64,000 bases of DNA from Takashimella koratensis. Lineage: Eukaryota > Basidiomycota > Tremellomycetes > Trichosporonales > Tetragoniomycetaceae. Positions 32,601-42,480 of this stretch are shown in pieces; the first letter of the stretch is position 1, and each line of letters starts with the position of its first letter. Under the pieces are notes generated by a model. It did no database searches. It saw only the letters and a program-made list of their open reading frames with translations, and was not told where the DNA came from. The position numbers were made by a program, and so were the translations under genes. The stretch covers positions 1,217,552-1,281,551 of the forward strand of contig BCKT01000009.1 in the NCBI GenBank assembly GCA_003116875.1, given 5' to 3'.

Positions 32601-35552
32601 ATGAGTACCGCTCCAGACATCCTTTCTGGTAGCAGTGGCAGCACAGATGTTGGGCGCCCACGAAAACGGCGGAAACCGCGACAGATGTTCAGCTGCACAG
32701 GTGAGAGTTCAACCCATAGCAGGCTCGGAGCTGACGCGGCTGTCCAGAATGTCGGAGGATGAAGCTCAAATGCAGCCGAGATAGTGTGTGTCATCCGCTC
32801 CGATAGCCCCGCTGACTAATAGCTCCTTGTACCAACTGCATTCGACGGGAATGTGCAGATCTGTGCCGGGGACCCGGTGCACCTGCGGTGACCACAGTGG
32901 ACGAAGAGGAGCTTCACCGGCTAAGGGACCAGCTCCACGAGATGGAACAAATTCTCGCCGTTAGCGGGCTTACTACTGCTACATCTGCGACCACGAGGGA
33001 TCCCTGGATCAATACTGCTTCGACTGACCTCGGGGATGCTTCGCTTGGCAACACGCTATCCCCTAACGCAACATTGATCTCGAACCGATCAGAAATGTCC
33101 GAACCTGGCTCATCATCGCATCGACCTATCCTACCACCAGCGCTGCTACCCATTGCCCCGGCCCAAGAGGACCCCACGAAGAACATCTCGCCGTTGTCGC
33201 AAACTCACAGCGCCGGAGTCTCGGCGGCCCACCATCTAACCGACCAGGACAGCCCGTGCCTGACCGAGTCGGGATTAGGCCATGGCACTCTTGTTCTGTC
33301 CAAGTCCGGTCGATCGAGATATGTGGGACGCACTGCCGCTAGCGAAAGGTTGAAAACGGTAAGAGGAATGCTGACGCTGTGCTGACTCTGCAGTGGGAGC
33401 ACATGACTGGCTGGGATTCGCCCCCTCTGCTTTCTCGAGCAGGATCCCCTGGTCATGTCGACAACCCAACGCGTTCACACGACTTTCCCTTTGGTACCTC
33501 ACAGCTTCCGACAACGTATACCCGCCTAGCATCCTTACTACCTCCTCGCAACAACGCACACATGTTGACCGAGACGTATTTCATGCACTTTACCTGGCAG
33601 TGAGTTGATGCGTCGTAAATGCTGACAGTGAGCTCGGATATCGTGCCCAAGGCACAAATGTTGAAGATTCTCGATGGCTTGTACCAAGACACTGAGCCTA
33701 GCTCTATGTCCCAGTTAGCTTTGGTATTCGCCGTCTTGGCAGCTGGCACCCATTTCGACTTGAGTTTGCCTTTTGATGATCCTGCGGTTGCAAAATACCT
33801 CTCGCTGGCTCGCCGTTGTCTCGCAGACTCCAACTTCCTTTCAAATAACACTCTGGAAGGGATTCAAGCTTTGGTACGTCGACCGCCGACCCTCTGCTGA
33901 TGCCTAGCACGTGATGGGGAACGTACTCTTGTAGGTGAAGACGCTCTGTGGGTGGATACTGATTAAAAGGGACACCGACTCTGCCCGGAATGGTGATTCA
34001 GCGTGGCCCTTATGGGGTCTTGCTATGCGAGCGGTCCAGGCAATGGGTCTTCATCGAGATGGAAAGTGGTGGAAGCTGCCCGAGGAAGCCGTGGAAGAGC
34101 GAAGGTAAGCTACAGGCTGGTATGCACAGTGGGCTGATTGCCGAAGGCGTGTGTTCTGGGAGGTCTACGCGACGGACATCATGTTGTGCAACTATCACGC
34201 CAGACCGTGAGTTTGTGTCTTTCACAGCTCTGATGCTCTAGGGGAACATTGTCTCGACGTTTCGTAGACGCAGCGTATCCTCGTCCGAACATTTTTCCGC
34301 ATTTGAGGTTCGAGATGGCGGAAATCTTTCACAAGTAAGCGTGCGATGAAACATCGTTGACCAGCAGTATCTTGGGCTGCGTGGCCGATCTCAGAGAGCC
34401 ACCCTCGACGGCGGCAATCTTTGCATTGCACCTCGAGCTGTGAGTTAATGGTTAAATCATGCTGAGTTCCAGAGCAAATTTTGAGAAAAACTTGCCGTTT
34501 GTCATACGTTGCCGACCGATCCGCAAGGCACTGCCCACACTGTATCCTAGTGTGGTTGATGTAGATAGCGAGACACTTCCAACAGACAAGCATGACTTTC
34601 AGAGGACTATGCAGGCAAGTCATCACTAACAATGGCACTGATGCTCAGCAATTTACGCTCCTTTGCAACATATGCGAAGGAATGATGCTCCTACATCGAC
34701 CGTACTTCGCACAAGCTGTCATGGATGGTAATTGTGATCCTGCTTTATCCGAGCATGGCAAATCGTACATTGCAGTTGTGGAAAGCTGTAATGTGAGCAC
34801 GATTATTGTGTCGCTCTGATGCCAGGCCATCATACTTGTCGCAGCGATGCTCCAAAACATGTTCCCGCAGGCCTCCGTACGACACTGGTGGATTTGGGTG
34901 AGTCTAGCTCTCGTTGCTCGTTGACGTTGGAGTATCACGCCTTCAACTCAGCCGTGTGCATGGGGATTCTTATTTCCAAGCACCCGCGCAACCCACTGGC
35001 GCCGTTCGCCTTGACACTGATTGACACGGTCATTCGGGTGTATGGGACGGCAATGGCGGGGAGAAGCTCTTCCCGCATGACTCGAAACTTGTTCCGATTG
35101 CAGCAACTGCGTGCCGAGCTTTTCACCAAGATGTCTCAATTACCCGATGTCTCTGGACAAAGCCTAGCGACGATCACAGAATCAGGGCTGAATCTTCACG
35201 AATGGCAATCTCGTCTCTTGGAGAGCCAGCAACAACTAGGGCTCTCAGTTCCTTTGGTTGACCCAACGGACTTTTTATTGGACCTGAGTAATTTGCCACC
35301 AGCTGAACCAACGACGAACGAGTTCGCTTCAGTCGACAATTTGTTTAATGCGGGAACTCTGGTGAGCAGATCAGCAGAATCTTGCTGATGGTCAGTGGGA
35401 GCAGTTGTGGGACCCGTCTACCGCTACATCAGGAGCATTCTCCGGTCTCAACGACAATGACGTGAGTGCCAATACAAGGAATCACCAACGTTGACTGTGA
35501 TCTACAGTTTTGGAATTGGTGGAGTCAGAGTTTGGAGAATGAGAATTTATAA
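32601..35552 (+). CDS. Large Zn2Cys6 transcription factor
   Basis: Sixteen exons splice in frame from ATG 32601 to TAA 35552, giving about 800 aa. The binuclear cluster spans three exons: FSCTECRRMKLKC (Cys32 and Cys35 first), then SRDTPCTNCIRREC. A short coiled coil DEEELHRLRDQLHEMEQIL follows. The fungal_trans domain has SLLPPRNNAHMLTETYFMHF, NGDSAWPLWGLAMRAVQAMG, HRDGKWWKL, and RRVFWEVYATDIMLC. The protein ends FWNWWSQSLENENL after a 45-nt last exon. The intron starting at 34615 uses a GC donor (GCAAGT). It is nuclear and probably regulates the adjoining SDR/sugar-transporter pair; this is inference from position. Confidence 0.9.
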
Positions 35553-35638
35553 ATTTCGAAGTAACGTATGTATTGTAATAGGTTTTCAATTTGTTAGTAG
35601 GGAGAAAGTACCGCGGTATGCAGACGGTAATTGGAGGC

Positions 35639-36763
35639 TCAACGGACTGCTGAAAGAAATATGGACGACTTGGAGGTGTGACACAAAAGATCACACGAAA
35701 CAATTTCTTTGCATTGATGGCTATGACCGTTACCTGTCTGGGGTCCTACTCCACAATAGGGGAGCGAATGCGGGCTGTGCGTAATGGTTAGAAAATATCT
35801 TGACAGGTGCTCACGGTCCGAGTTGGGGCCCCAGTTGGTGATCATGCGCCATCCGGAGTCAACTTTGAGCTGTCATGATCAGTTATGAAGGCGTACATTT
35901 ACTCACGTGGAATGCGTTCATCATTGGGTTCTCGATGAGGAAAACAATGGCGTGGGCAATCTCAGGGGGCTCTGTGAAACGCCTGGGGAACATGGCCTGT
36001 TGTTCCAACTCCTCTTCAAAGTAACGCTTCCGGTCTCCTTTGTTGAGCATCTCAGAGAACACAATAGCTGGCGAGACTGAGTTGACGCGGATTCCACATG
36101 GAGCAAGGAAATCGGCAGCGGCATTGGTGATACCAAGAACGGTGGCTTAATTTAGCAATCATTCTGTCAGAGGCTTACTCTTCGAAGGACCATAGGAGAG
36201 GCAGCGACCCGGGGTGTCGAAGGCGACCACTGAGGCAATGTTGACGATGCAGCCTCGTTCTTCAGTGACACGCGGCGCAAAAGTTTCCAAAGCCGGGTAT
36301 TGGGCATTGATAGCATCTGCTACGACGGCATCGATGAGGAATGTACCGTACGCATTGACGCGCAAGGTCATCTCGAAGTCCTGCCGTCAGCTTGACAATG
36401 ATCTTTTTTTACCTTGAGCTTATCGGACATCCTGTTGGTGTACGGCTTTGCTGGGTTCGCACCTGCGCAGTTGACGGCACCAAAGAGGGAGCCCTTGGGA
36501 AACACCTTCAGAGCTTCGTCAAGAGCAGCAGTGCACTGCTCCTGGTTGGTGATGTCGGCCGGTTGGTAGACGAAACGCTCAGCGTTGGCCCAACCAGAGA
36601 GAATCTTGTCACCTTCCTCTTTAGGGAAACGGTCAAAGATCTGGATGTCAGCCGCAAGCAAACTTTGAGTATTTACGATGGCATAAGCTCCCTTCTCAAC
36701 AAGGAGACGTGCAGTGGCGCCACCAATGGCACCGAGGCCACCGGTCACGACAAAAGCTGCCAT
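35639..36763 (-). CDS. Short-chain dehydrogenase/reductase (classical SDR; 3' end uncertain)
   Basis: Exons 36763..36413, 36380..36179, 36145..35907 and a last exon from 35869 encode a classical SDR. It has FVVTGGLGAIGGATA (TGxxxGxG cofactor motif), NCAGANP (NNAG-like), IVNIASVVAF with the catalytic Ser region, YGPSK (catalytic Tyr-x-x-x-Lys), and the dimer-helix FLAPCGIRVNSVSPA. The pattern of MGA-spaced residues resembles 3-hydroxyacyl-CoA dehydrogenase type 2. After KVDSGWRMITNWG, where the family normally ends within about ten residues, the frame runs on to 35639. A 30-nt intron with a CTAAC branch site or an earlier stop is possible, so the C-terminus is provisional. It is divergent from the sugar transporter. 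Confidence 0.85.
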
Positions 36764-37193
36764 CAGCGCAAGTCCTCGTGGGCACACACACATTTTCCTT
36801 GAACGAGCATGTTGGTGGTTTTGATACGAACGATGAGGTGTTACTAAGAAGCCTAGCCCGTATGATGGCATTTATAGCTCCCACAAGCTCGGCCGTAGTA
36901 AATTTATCACTTGGAGAGCATCATGCCGGACGCTACGGACTAAAATCGGATGGACCCAACGAGAAGTTGATTCAAGAGGGACATTTCAGGCTCGGAGATA
37001 CCGGGAAATTCGGGCGGTTACAGCGGGAATAAATCGGTCGGAAACTCTCGGTTATTTCGAATCACCTTGGGTTCCGGTGTGGCGGTCCCGGTGGGGCCAA
37101 CTGCTTCTCCAGATTCCGGACCACGACATAAAAGGACGTCGTGAACTGTCACAACCTTCTTCACTACCAACCACCAATCATCCAATCAAAAAA
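36764..37193. promoter_or_regulatory. Divergent promoter, SDR / sugar transporter
   Basis: These 430 bp separate two divergent ATGs. An ACATAAAAGG element near 37122 lies about 70 bp upstream of the transporter ATG. There is no other recognisable site or gene. Confidence 0.4.
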
Positions 37194-39077
37194 ATGAGCA
37201 ACGAACAACCAGTTCTACCGCCTTCTCTCGACGACAAGTCCGATAGGGCAGTCCATGTCGAAGACAACCTTCCTTCTTCGAAAGAGCAGGCGGATCTTGC
37301 CGATGCTATGGCGGCCGAGGCTTTGGACCACAGCAAGAAGCTTCTTGACCTGCTGGTCAGCCACAAAAAAGCGGTGTTCTGGTCATTTATGGTCTCGATG
37401 TGTATTGTGAGTGTTCTCTGGAACTTCACGCTGATAGGCAGATCATGGAGGCGTACGACATCGCTCTTGTCAGCAACTTGGTCGCGCTCCCTGGTGAGTA
37501 CGGGCATTTAAATGAATGACTGATGCCAGGCTTCCGAGCCCGCTTTGGGGAATTTGTCGACGAAACTAGCGGCTACCAGATCGCTCCTCCATGGCAGTCG
37601 TCACTGCTCCAGGCACCCCTCATCGGCGCGTTTTTTGGAGTACTAATCTGTGGGTGGACCGCCGGTCGATACGGGTATAAGAAGACACTCCTGGGCGGTT
37701 TGGTCGTCATGATCGCCACGATTTTCATCACTTTCTTTGCCAATTCGCTTGGTATGCTGCTTGCTGGACAAATCCTGTCTGGTCTTCCTTGGGGAGGTTT
37801 TGTAAGTTGTTCTACTTTTCGTCACTGATCACAGGCGATTATTGGTCCAGCGTATGCCTCCGAGGTGGCGCCAATTGGTTTACGAGGGTTCCTCACTATC
37901 TACGTTCAGCTCTGCTGGTGCATGGGGCAATTCATTTGCGCGGGAGTCTCATATTCAGTTCGCAACAATGCCACCGAGGTGAGATTTAACATTGACTTGG
38001 CTGACATCAGTGGTCATACCGTATTCCCTTTGCGATTCAATGGGTCTGGCCGGTGCCTCTGGTACGTGCCGGAGAACAAATCCTGCTAAAGATACTAGGT
38101 GGTAATACTTGCGTTTGCCCCTGAGTCACCGTGGTGGCTCGTTCGGAATGACCGTTTGCAAGATGCCGAAAAAGTCATTCGTCGACTCGGCTCGTCAGAT
38201 CAGAACCCTCAGGACTTCTTGGCATACATGATTCGCACAACGAAGATCGAAGCTGCCACCACAGCCGGCAGCACATACTGGGACTGTTTCAAGGGATCCG
38301 ACTTGCGACGCACAATGTAAGTAAAAGAAATTGATATCCCCTGACGACAGTATCACGTGCGCTATTCACGCCTATGCCAATCTCACTGGCCTCCTTCTCG
38401 GTAACTTGGGGACGTACTTTTTCACCGGTGGGTCCCCGAGCCGGCATCACTAACATTTAGTCACTGGCTTGGGTACCGACCAGGCGTATGCTCTCGGCCT
38501 CGGTAACACTGGCCTGCAGTTCGTTGGCGTCATCCTATCATGGGCATTGTCCGAAAAATTTGGTCGCCGAACGCTGTACCTCTGGGGCATCGGCTTTAAC
38601 ACAATCGTCCTCGGCATTATTGGTATCCTGTCGTGTATTCAGGGCGGCGACAAGCTCTCGTGGACCCTTGGTGCCCTCGTCATTATCGTCGCCTTCCAGT
38701 GCGGCCTGACTCTCATGCCCATGACTTACGCTATCATGGGTGAAATGTCATCGGTGAGACTTCGTGCTAAGACGATTGGGTTGTCACGGGACGCGTTCTA
38801 CATCTTCTCAGTTGGCTTTGGTATTTGTAAGTGACAAGCAAGAAAAGAGGACCTGACGGTAGTGAAATCGTACATGTTGAACCCCTCGGCTTTTAATTTG
38901 ATTGGCAAATCGGCGTTCGTGTGGTGTGGGACCGCCGCGTTCGTATGGATGACGTTGTACTTTGGACTCCCGGAGACCAAAGGCCGCTCCTGGCGAGAGT
39001 TGGACATCCTCTTCCACAGGGGTGTGTCTGCTAGGATGTTCTCGAAGACCATCATCTCAGCCGAGGAGAATGAGTAA
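37194..39077 (+). CDS. MFS sugar transporter (maltose/hexose-permease type)
   Basis: Nine exons (37194..37406, 37442..37493, 37530..37801, 37835..37978, 38011..38061, 38099..38316, 38351..38427, 38461..38826, 38863..39077) give 535 aa, a normal sugar-porter length. After a hydrophilic N-terminus come MEAYDIALVSNLVALPGF (TM1), CGWTAGRYGYKK (loop 2-3 G-R motif), GPAYASEVAPIGLRGF (PESPR-family neighbour), APESPWWLVRNDRLQDAEK (the PESP motif after TM6), SEKFGRRTLYLWG and YFGLPETKGRSWRELDILF (PETKG signature). It is plasma-membrane located and proton-coupled by family precedent; the sugar is unknown. Its setting next to an SDR and a Zn2Cys6 gene suggests a carbohydrate-use module. Confidence 0.93.
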
Positions 39078-39316
39078 ACATCTGAATTGATACCAGTGCA
39101 GCCCATGTTAGCTCAAGAGCCTCTATGCACATGCTGCGCTCCACCGCGTCACGTCCCTGGGGCGATGAAGGTGCCTGATTGCCGGTGGCGTCGGGAACCC
39201 TCGGCACGGAGAGAACAAAGACAGTGGACCCTGCGCTAACGATCAGAACCTTCTTGCATGTCATCGAGTACTGATTAAGGCTATTTACTTCAAGCGGCAA
39301 GTTTTGGACACCTCGC

Positions 39317-39896
39317 TTAGTAGTCACGGGCAAACTTGACGCTGCGCTTGCGACGGGTGAAGTCCGAGTCGTCAAAGCAATCTTCTTATCAGCAACAATA
39401 TTTCTCTGGCACCTGCCTCCACAGCCGTTGCCGTCGCTGATGCAAACACCGTGGTCAGAGAAGGTGTAAAGGCCGTTGATCTTGTTGGCTGAAGAGTCGC
39501 CGCAGCCCATCAGGCTCTGGGCCTCGGCCTGAGTGGTGTACTTGTCGATCTGGTCGGCAGTATAGCCGGCGACGTAGACGCTGGCGTCAATTCTGATCAC
39601 CAGCACAAACTTACCAGCAGTTGCCGTAGCAAGCGGTGTTGTAGGCGACAGCGGGGATGCCGCCGTTGCTTATGAAGTTGCTGTACGAGCAAGTGTTGCC
39701 GGTGTTGAATGCTAAGGTCAGGCGTGGTCTCTGAGCCGGACTCACCAGCGTCCCAAGTGGCTTGGTCGTTGACAAGGGTCTGGCAGTCCGAAAGGGTAGC
39801 GTCTGAGGTGGTACCGCAGTGGACACCGGTCTCAAAGTAGTTGGTCGCAAGAGCGACAGGAGCGAGGATGGAAAGAATGGCAGCGAAAAGCATCAT
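39317..39896 (-). CDS. Small secreted cysteine-rich protein A
   Basis: Four exons (39896..39746, 39711..39615, 39580..39417, 39381..39317) give 158 aa. An N-terminal signal peptide is clear (MMLFAAILSILAPVALA). The mature part has about eight cysteines with the signature VHCGTTSDATLSDCQTLV, TACYGNCW-type and SLMGCGD, then NGCGDCFDDSDF. The C-terminus TRRKRSVKFARDY contains a dibasic RRKR that could be cut by Kex2, releasing an eight-residue tail. The last intron appears to use a GC donor (GCAGGT). It is a divergent paralog of the gene at 40844. The cysteine spacing is loosely like Ecp2/Hce2-type fungal secreted proteins, but I do not recognise a defined family; role unknown. Confidence 0.8.
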
Positions 39897-40843
39897 GAAA
39901 AGGTGGAAAAAATAGTTGGTGATAGGAGAGATGTGTAGCCGTTTTCCGGTGCGGTCGAAGCTGGCCAACAGCTTGTCTCTTTTATAGCCAAACTCTCTGA
40001 GGGCAATGCTGTGCGCCCCGGCGCCCGAATCGATTGCATACGAACGTGCAGGTCCCCTCTTTGAGCTAGCAAAAATGAGGTCCCACTCCACCGTTGTCAC
40101 ATGAATCTTCAACATGATCGTTGCTGTCGGAATTTGAGGAGACCGCGCCAAGAAAAGCTTCATATAACGTACAATGACGCGCTCGGTGGCCTCGGGCAAT
40201 GGCTCCCTGAGACGGGGACCATGGGACGGAGGAGGCGGAGACCAAGAGACGGCGACAAGAGACGATGACCATTTTGGTTGCCGTCAACTTCCACCATTTC
40301 TTGTTCATATCTCTGTGTTCGCTTAAACCTGTCGCGGCAACTTGTGTCCCGACAAGGAACAAGAAACTTTTACCTTTCGGGAATAGAAGCTCTTGGCAAG
40401 TCAGGGTCTCGGCAATCCGGGTTCCAACTTTAGGTCTATGTAGATCAGTTAGCAACGGTTTTTGGAGCTCGGAGGAAATTTTGGAACAGGATCCTAAAGT
40501 TGGCACCCGAAGATTATGACGTGGGTGCAACATTCGACCGCCATCCACGGGCGAAACGAGGCGAAGCAACGAATGCACGTTCGAAAAGCTGACCATGAAA
40601 ACATCCGTCACTAGGTTTTGCTCCAACGAGAACCTGGTGACATGAGCGGGTAATCTTTTTGGCGGCGGTTGGTAGCCGGAGGGCGTCGGGATTCGACGGC
40701 CAGGTCTTGTCGACCACCGCTTTGGCTCTCTCCGCTGAGATATAAAGACCGCACAGTTTTTCTGATTGTCGAGATCAGTACCACAACACTCAAGTTTCCC
40801 TTCTCTACATAGCTTCCACTCTTAGACAATTCCAACTCCCAAA
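39897..40843. promoter_or_regulatory. Shared upstream region of the two secreted-protein genes
   Basis: These 947 bp lie between divergent paralogs. TATA boxes are visible on both sides: minus-strand TATAAAA (39986..39980) 84 bp before the ATG of protein A, and TATAAA (40741..40746) about 100 bp before the ATG of protein B. The middle carries a 17-bp inverted repeat (40418..40434 with 40493..40509). No gene is supported. Confidence 0.5.
40418..40509. repeat. Inverted repeat, 17-bp arms, 58-bp loop
   Basis: CGGGTTCCAACTTTAGG (40418..40434) matches the reverse complement of 40493..40509 at 16 of 17 positions. It lies roughly midway between the two divergent promoters. It could be a bipartite regulator site or a small hairpin; a terminator is unlikely given its position. 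Confidence 0.55.
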
Positions 40844-41527
40844 ATGTACGCCGCCATCATTGCCTCTTTCCTTGCTCTCAGCGCTGTCGCCTCTGGTCGT
40901 GCAATCAAGCGCGACGATGTCCACTGCGGCACCACTTGTGAGTGAGCTCTCACAAACTTGCTGACAGCCAGCCGATGCTACTCTGAGCGACTGTCAGACT
41001 CTCGTCACCCCCGAGACTTGGAACTCCGTGTAAGCTTTGCGACAAAGAGCACCACTGACTCTAGCTTCAATACCAACAACATCTGCCACTATACCAACGT
41101 CTTGTCGAACCAGTACGACTACGCCGCGTTCAAGTGAGCTCTGATTGAGAGATTGAGCTGACGTTAGCCTTGCTTGCTACGGGGTAAGCTATCATGTCAA
41201 AGGGCGTCTACTGAGTTATACAGAACTGCTGCGCGTACTATACCACCGGCAGTGACAAGTTTTCCCAAGAGACCATCTACCAGAGTCAAGAGACTCTCCG
41301 CCAGTCCGCTGCAGGCCTATTGGGCTGCGGTGACGCCGACACTAACACCATCAACGGCCTTGAGAACTTCGATTCGGGCTACTCGATGTGTCTCTCGGAC
41401 GGCAACGGCTGTGGCGGTGAGCTCCTAAGCATTGAACAAGGCTAACCTGTCGCAGACTGCTTCGACGACTCGGGTGGGTAATAATGTTGTTGCCAGCTAA
41501 CATGTAGACTTTGCCTTCAAAAAGTAA
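40844..41527 (+). CDS. Small secreted cysteine-rich protein B
   Basis: Seven exons (40844..40937, 40972..41029, 41065..41133, 41168..41183, 41224..41416, 41456..41473, 41508..41527) give 155 aa, three of them at or below 20 nt. The start is a signal peptide (MYAAIIASFLALSAVASG), followed by RAIKRDD, a likely Kex2 propeptide site. The mature protein shares CGTTSDATLSDCQTLV, ACYGNCC, GLLGCGD and NGCGDCFDDSDF with protein A. It lacks A's dibasic C-terminal tail and ends FAFKK. It has more introns than A, so introns were gained or lost after duplication. Secretion is well supported; function is unknown. Confidence 0.82.
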
Positions 41528-41768
41528 GCTCCAAGGAGCGTCTCACAGTGCTAGCCTCGTTCCCGAAAGAATCAATTGGAAGTATGATGATAGAAGCAGT
41601 AATACAGAAGACCTGGACGAGATGCCACCAGTCGTGATTTTGCTGCTGTCCTACCAGTCTTGACTATTCTGCACAATCGCTAGATTTGCTTGAAGCAGTG
41701 CCTGTTTCCCTACTCTACACACCACTTTCCTGGCTAAAACATACCCGAGCCTGAACCTTGAGAAAATA

Positions 41769-42438
41769 CATCTTTAGCAATGACGTGGCATTAACTGCAG
41801 GCTAATTTAATAGTGATATGGCCATTTCTGCAAGGATCTTGCAGAATCTGCAAGCTTCTCCCAGGAGCTCCGGACGGGGTCCCGGAATGCATTCAGAGGG
41901 TCCCAGTGGTGTCCTGGTTGTCATCCCAAAGTTTCATGCATGCAGACAGTCTCCTTGAAGTTGTTCGAGCATCTACAAGGAAATTACCTCTTTTGGAAGT
42001 TTTGGCATTCGACCAGAATCACGTGACTCGAATGCAAGCATTCGAGCTAGCCACGTGGCCAGAGGACTAATCACGTGACTCGAATACCAGCTTTCGAGCT
42101 AGCCACGTGGCCAGAGGACTAGTCACGTGACTCGAATACCGGCATTCGAGCAGTCACGTGACTCAGATCTGGCATTCGAGCTAAACACGTGACTCAGATC
42201 TAGCATTCGAGCTAGTCACGTGACTCGAATGGTCTTTTTCGAATGAATGAAAGAGGCTGTTCTGCATGCAGGACGCTGAAGAATGACAACCAGGACACCA
42301 CTGGGACCCTCTGAATGCATTCCGGGACCCCGTCCGGAGCTCCTGGGAGAAGCTTGCAGATTCTGCAAGATCCTTGCAGAAATGGCCATATCACTATTAA
42401 ATTAGCCTGCAGTTAATGCCACGTCATTGCTAAAGATG
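41769..42438. mobile_element. Non-autonomous foldback/MITE-like element, 670 bp
   Basis: The first 156 bp (41769..41924) and the last 156 bp (42283..42438) are exact reverse complements of each other by eye, starting CATCTTTAGCAATGACG. The ends are flanked by TA on both sides (41767-41768 and 42439-42440), as for Tc1/mariner-type target duplications. The interior has no transposase frame and is mostly a CACGTG-containing repeat array. Exact identity of the arms implies recent insertion or gene conversion. An 11-bp direct repeat GCCTGAACCTT occurs just outside each end (41749..41759 and 42446..42456); its meaning is unclear. The element ends 42 bp before the ATG of the next gene. Confidence 0.85.
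42020..42222. repeat. Array of eight CACGTG palindromes inside the element
   Basis: CACGTG starts at 42020, 42052, 42072, 42104, 42124, 42155, 42186 and 42217, a nearly regular spacing of 20 or about 31 bp. Units are variants of TCACGTGACTCGAAT joined to ATTCGAGCTAGCCACGTGG. TCACGTGA is the core site of bHLH factors such as Cbf1, MITF/TFE and SREBP types. Confidence 0.85.
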
Positions 42439-42480
42439 TATACACGCCTGAACCTTCCTCTTCATATCACAACATCACCC

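Noticed and set aside
39597..40199. A 200-aa minus-strand protein upstream of secreted protein A
   Set aside because: Its N-terminal half lies in the promoter beyond the TATA box. The signal peptide Met at 39896 is the real start.
39317..41527. Assignment of the secreted pair to killer-toxin or Hce2 effector families
   Set aside because: Only loose cysteine-spacing resemblance is seen, which is not enough to name a family.
41769..42438. CRISPR-like array because of the regular repeats
   Set aside because: The repeats are CACGTG-based, variable and enclosed by long inverted repeats in a eukaryotic genome; no spacers or cas genes.
41769..42438. A terminator or structural RNA because of the huge hairpin
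   Set aside because: TA flanks and perfect 156-bp ends fit a transposable element better, and there is no RNA-gene signature.
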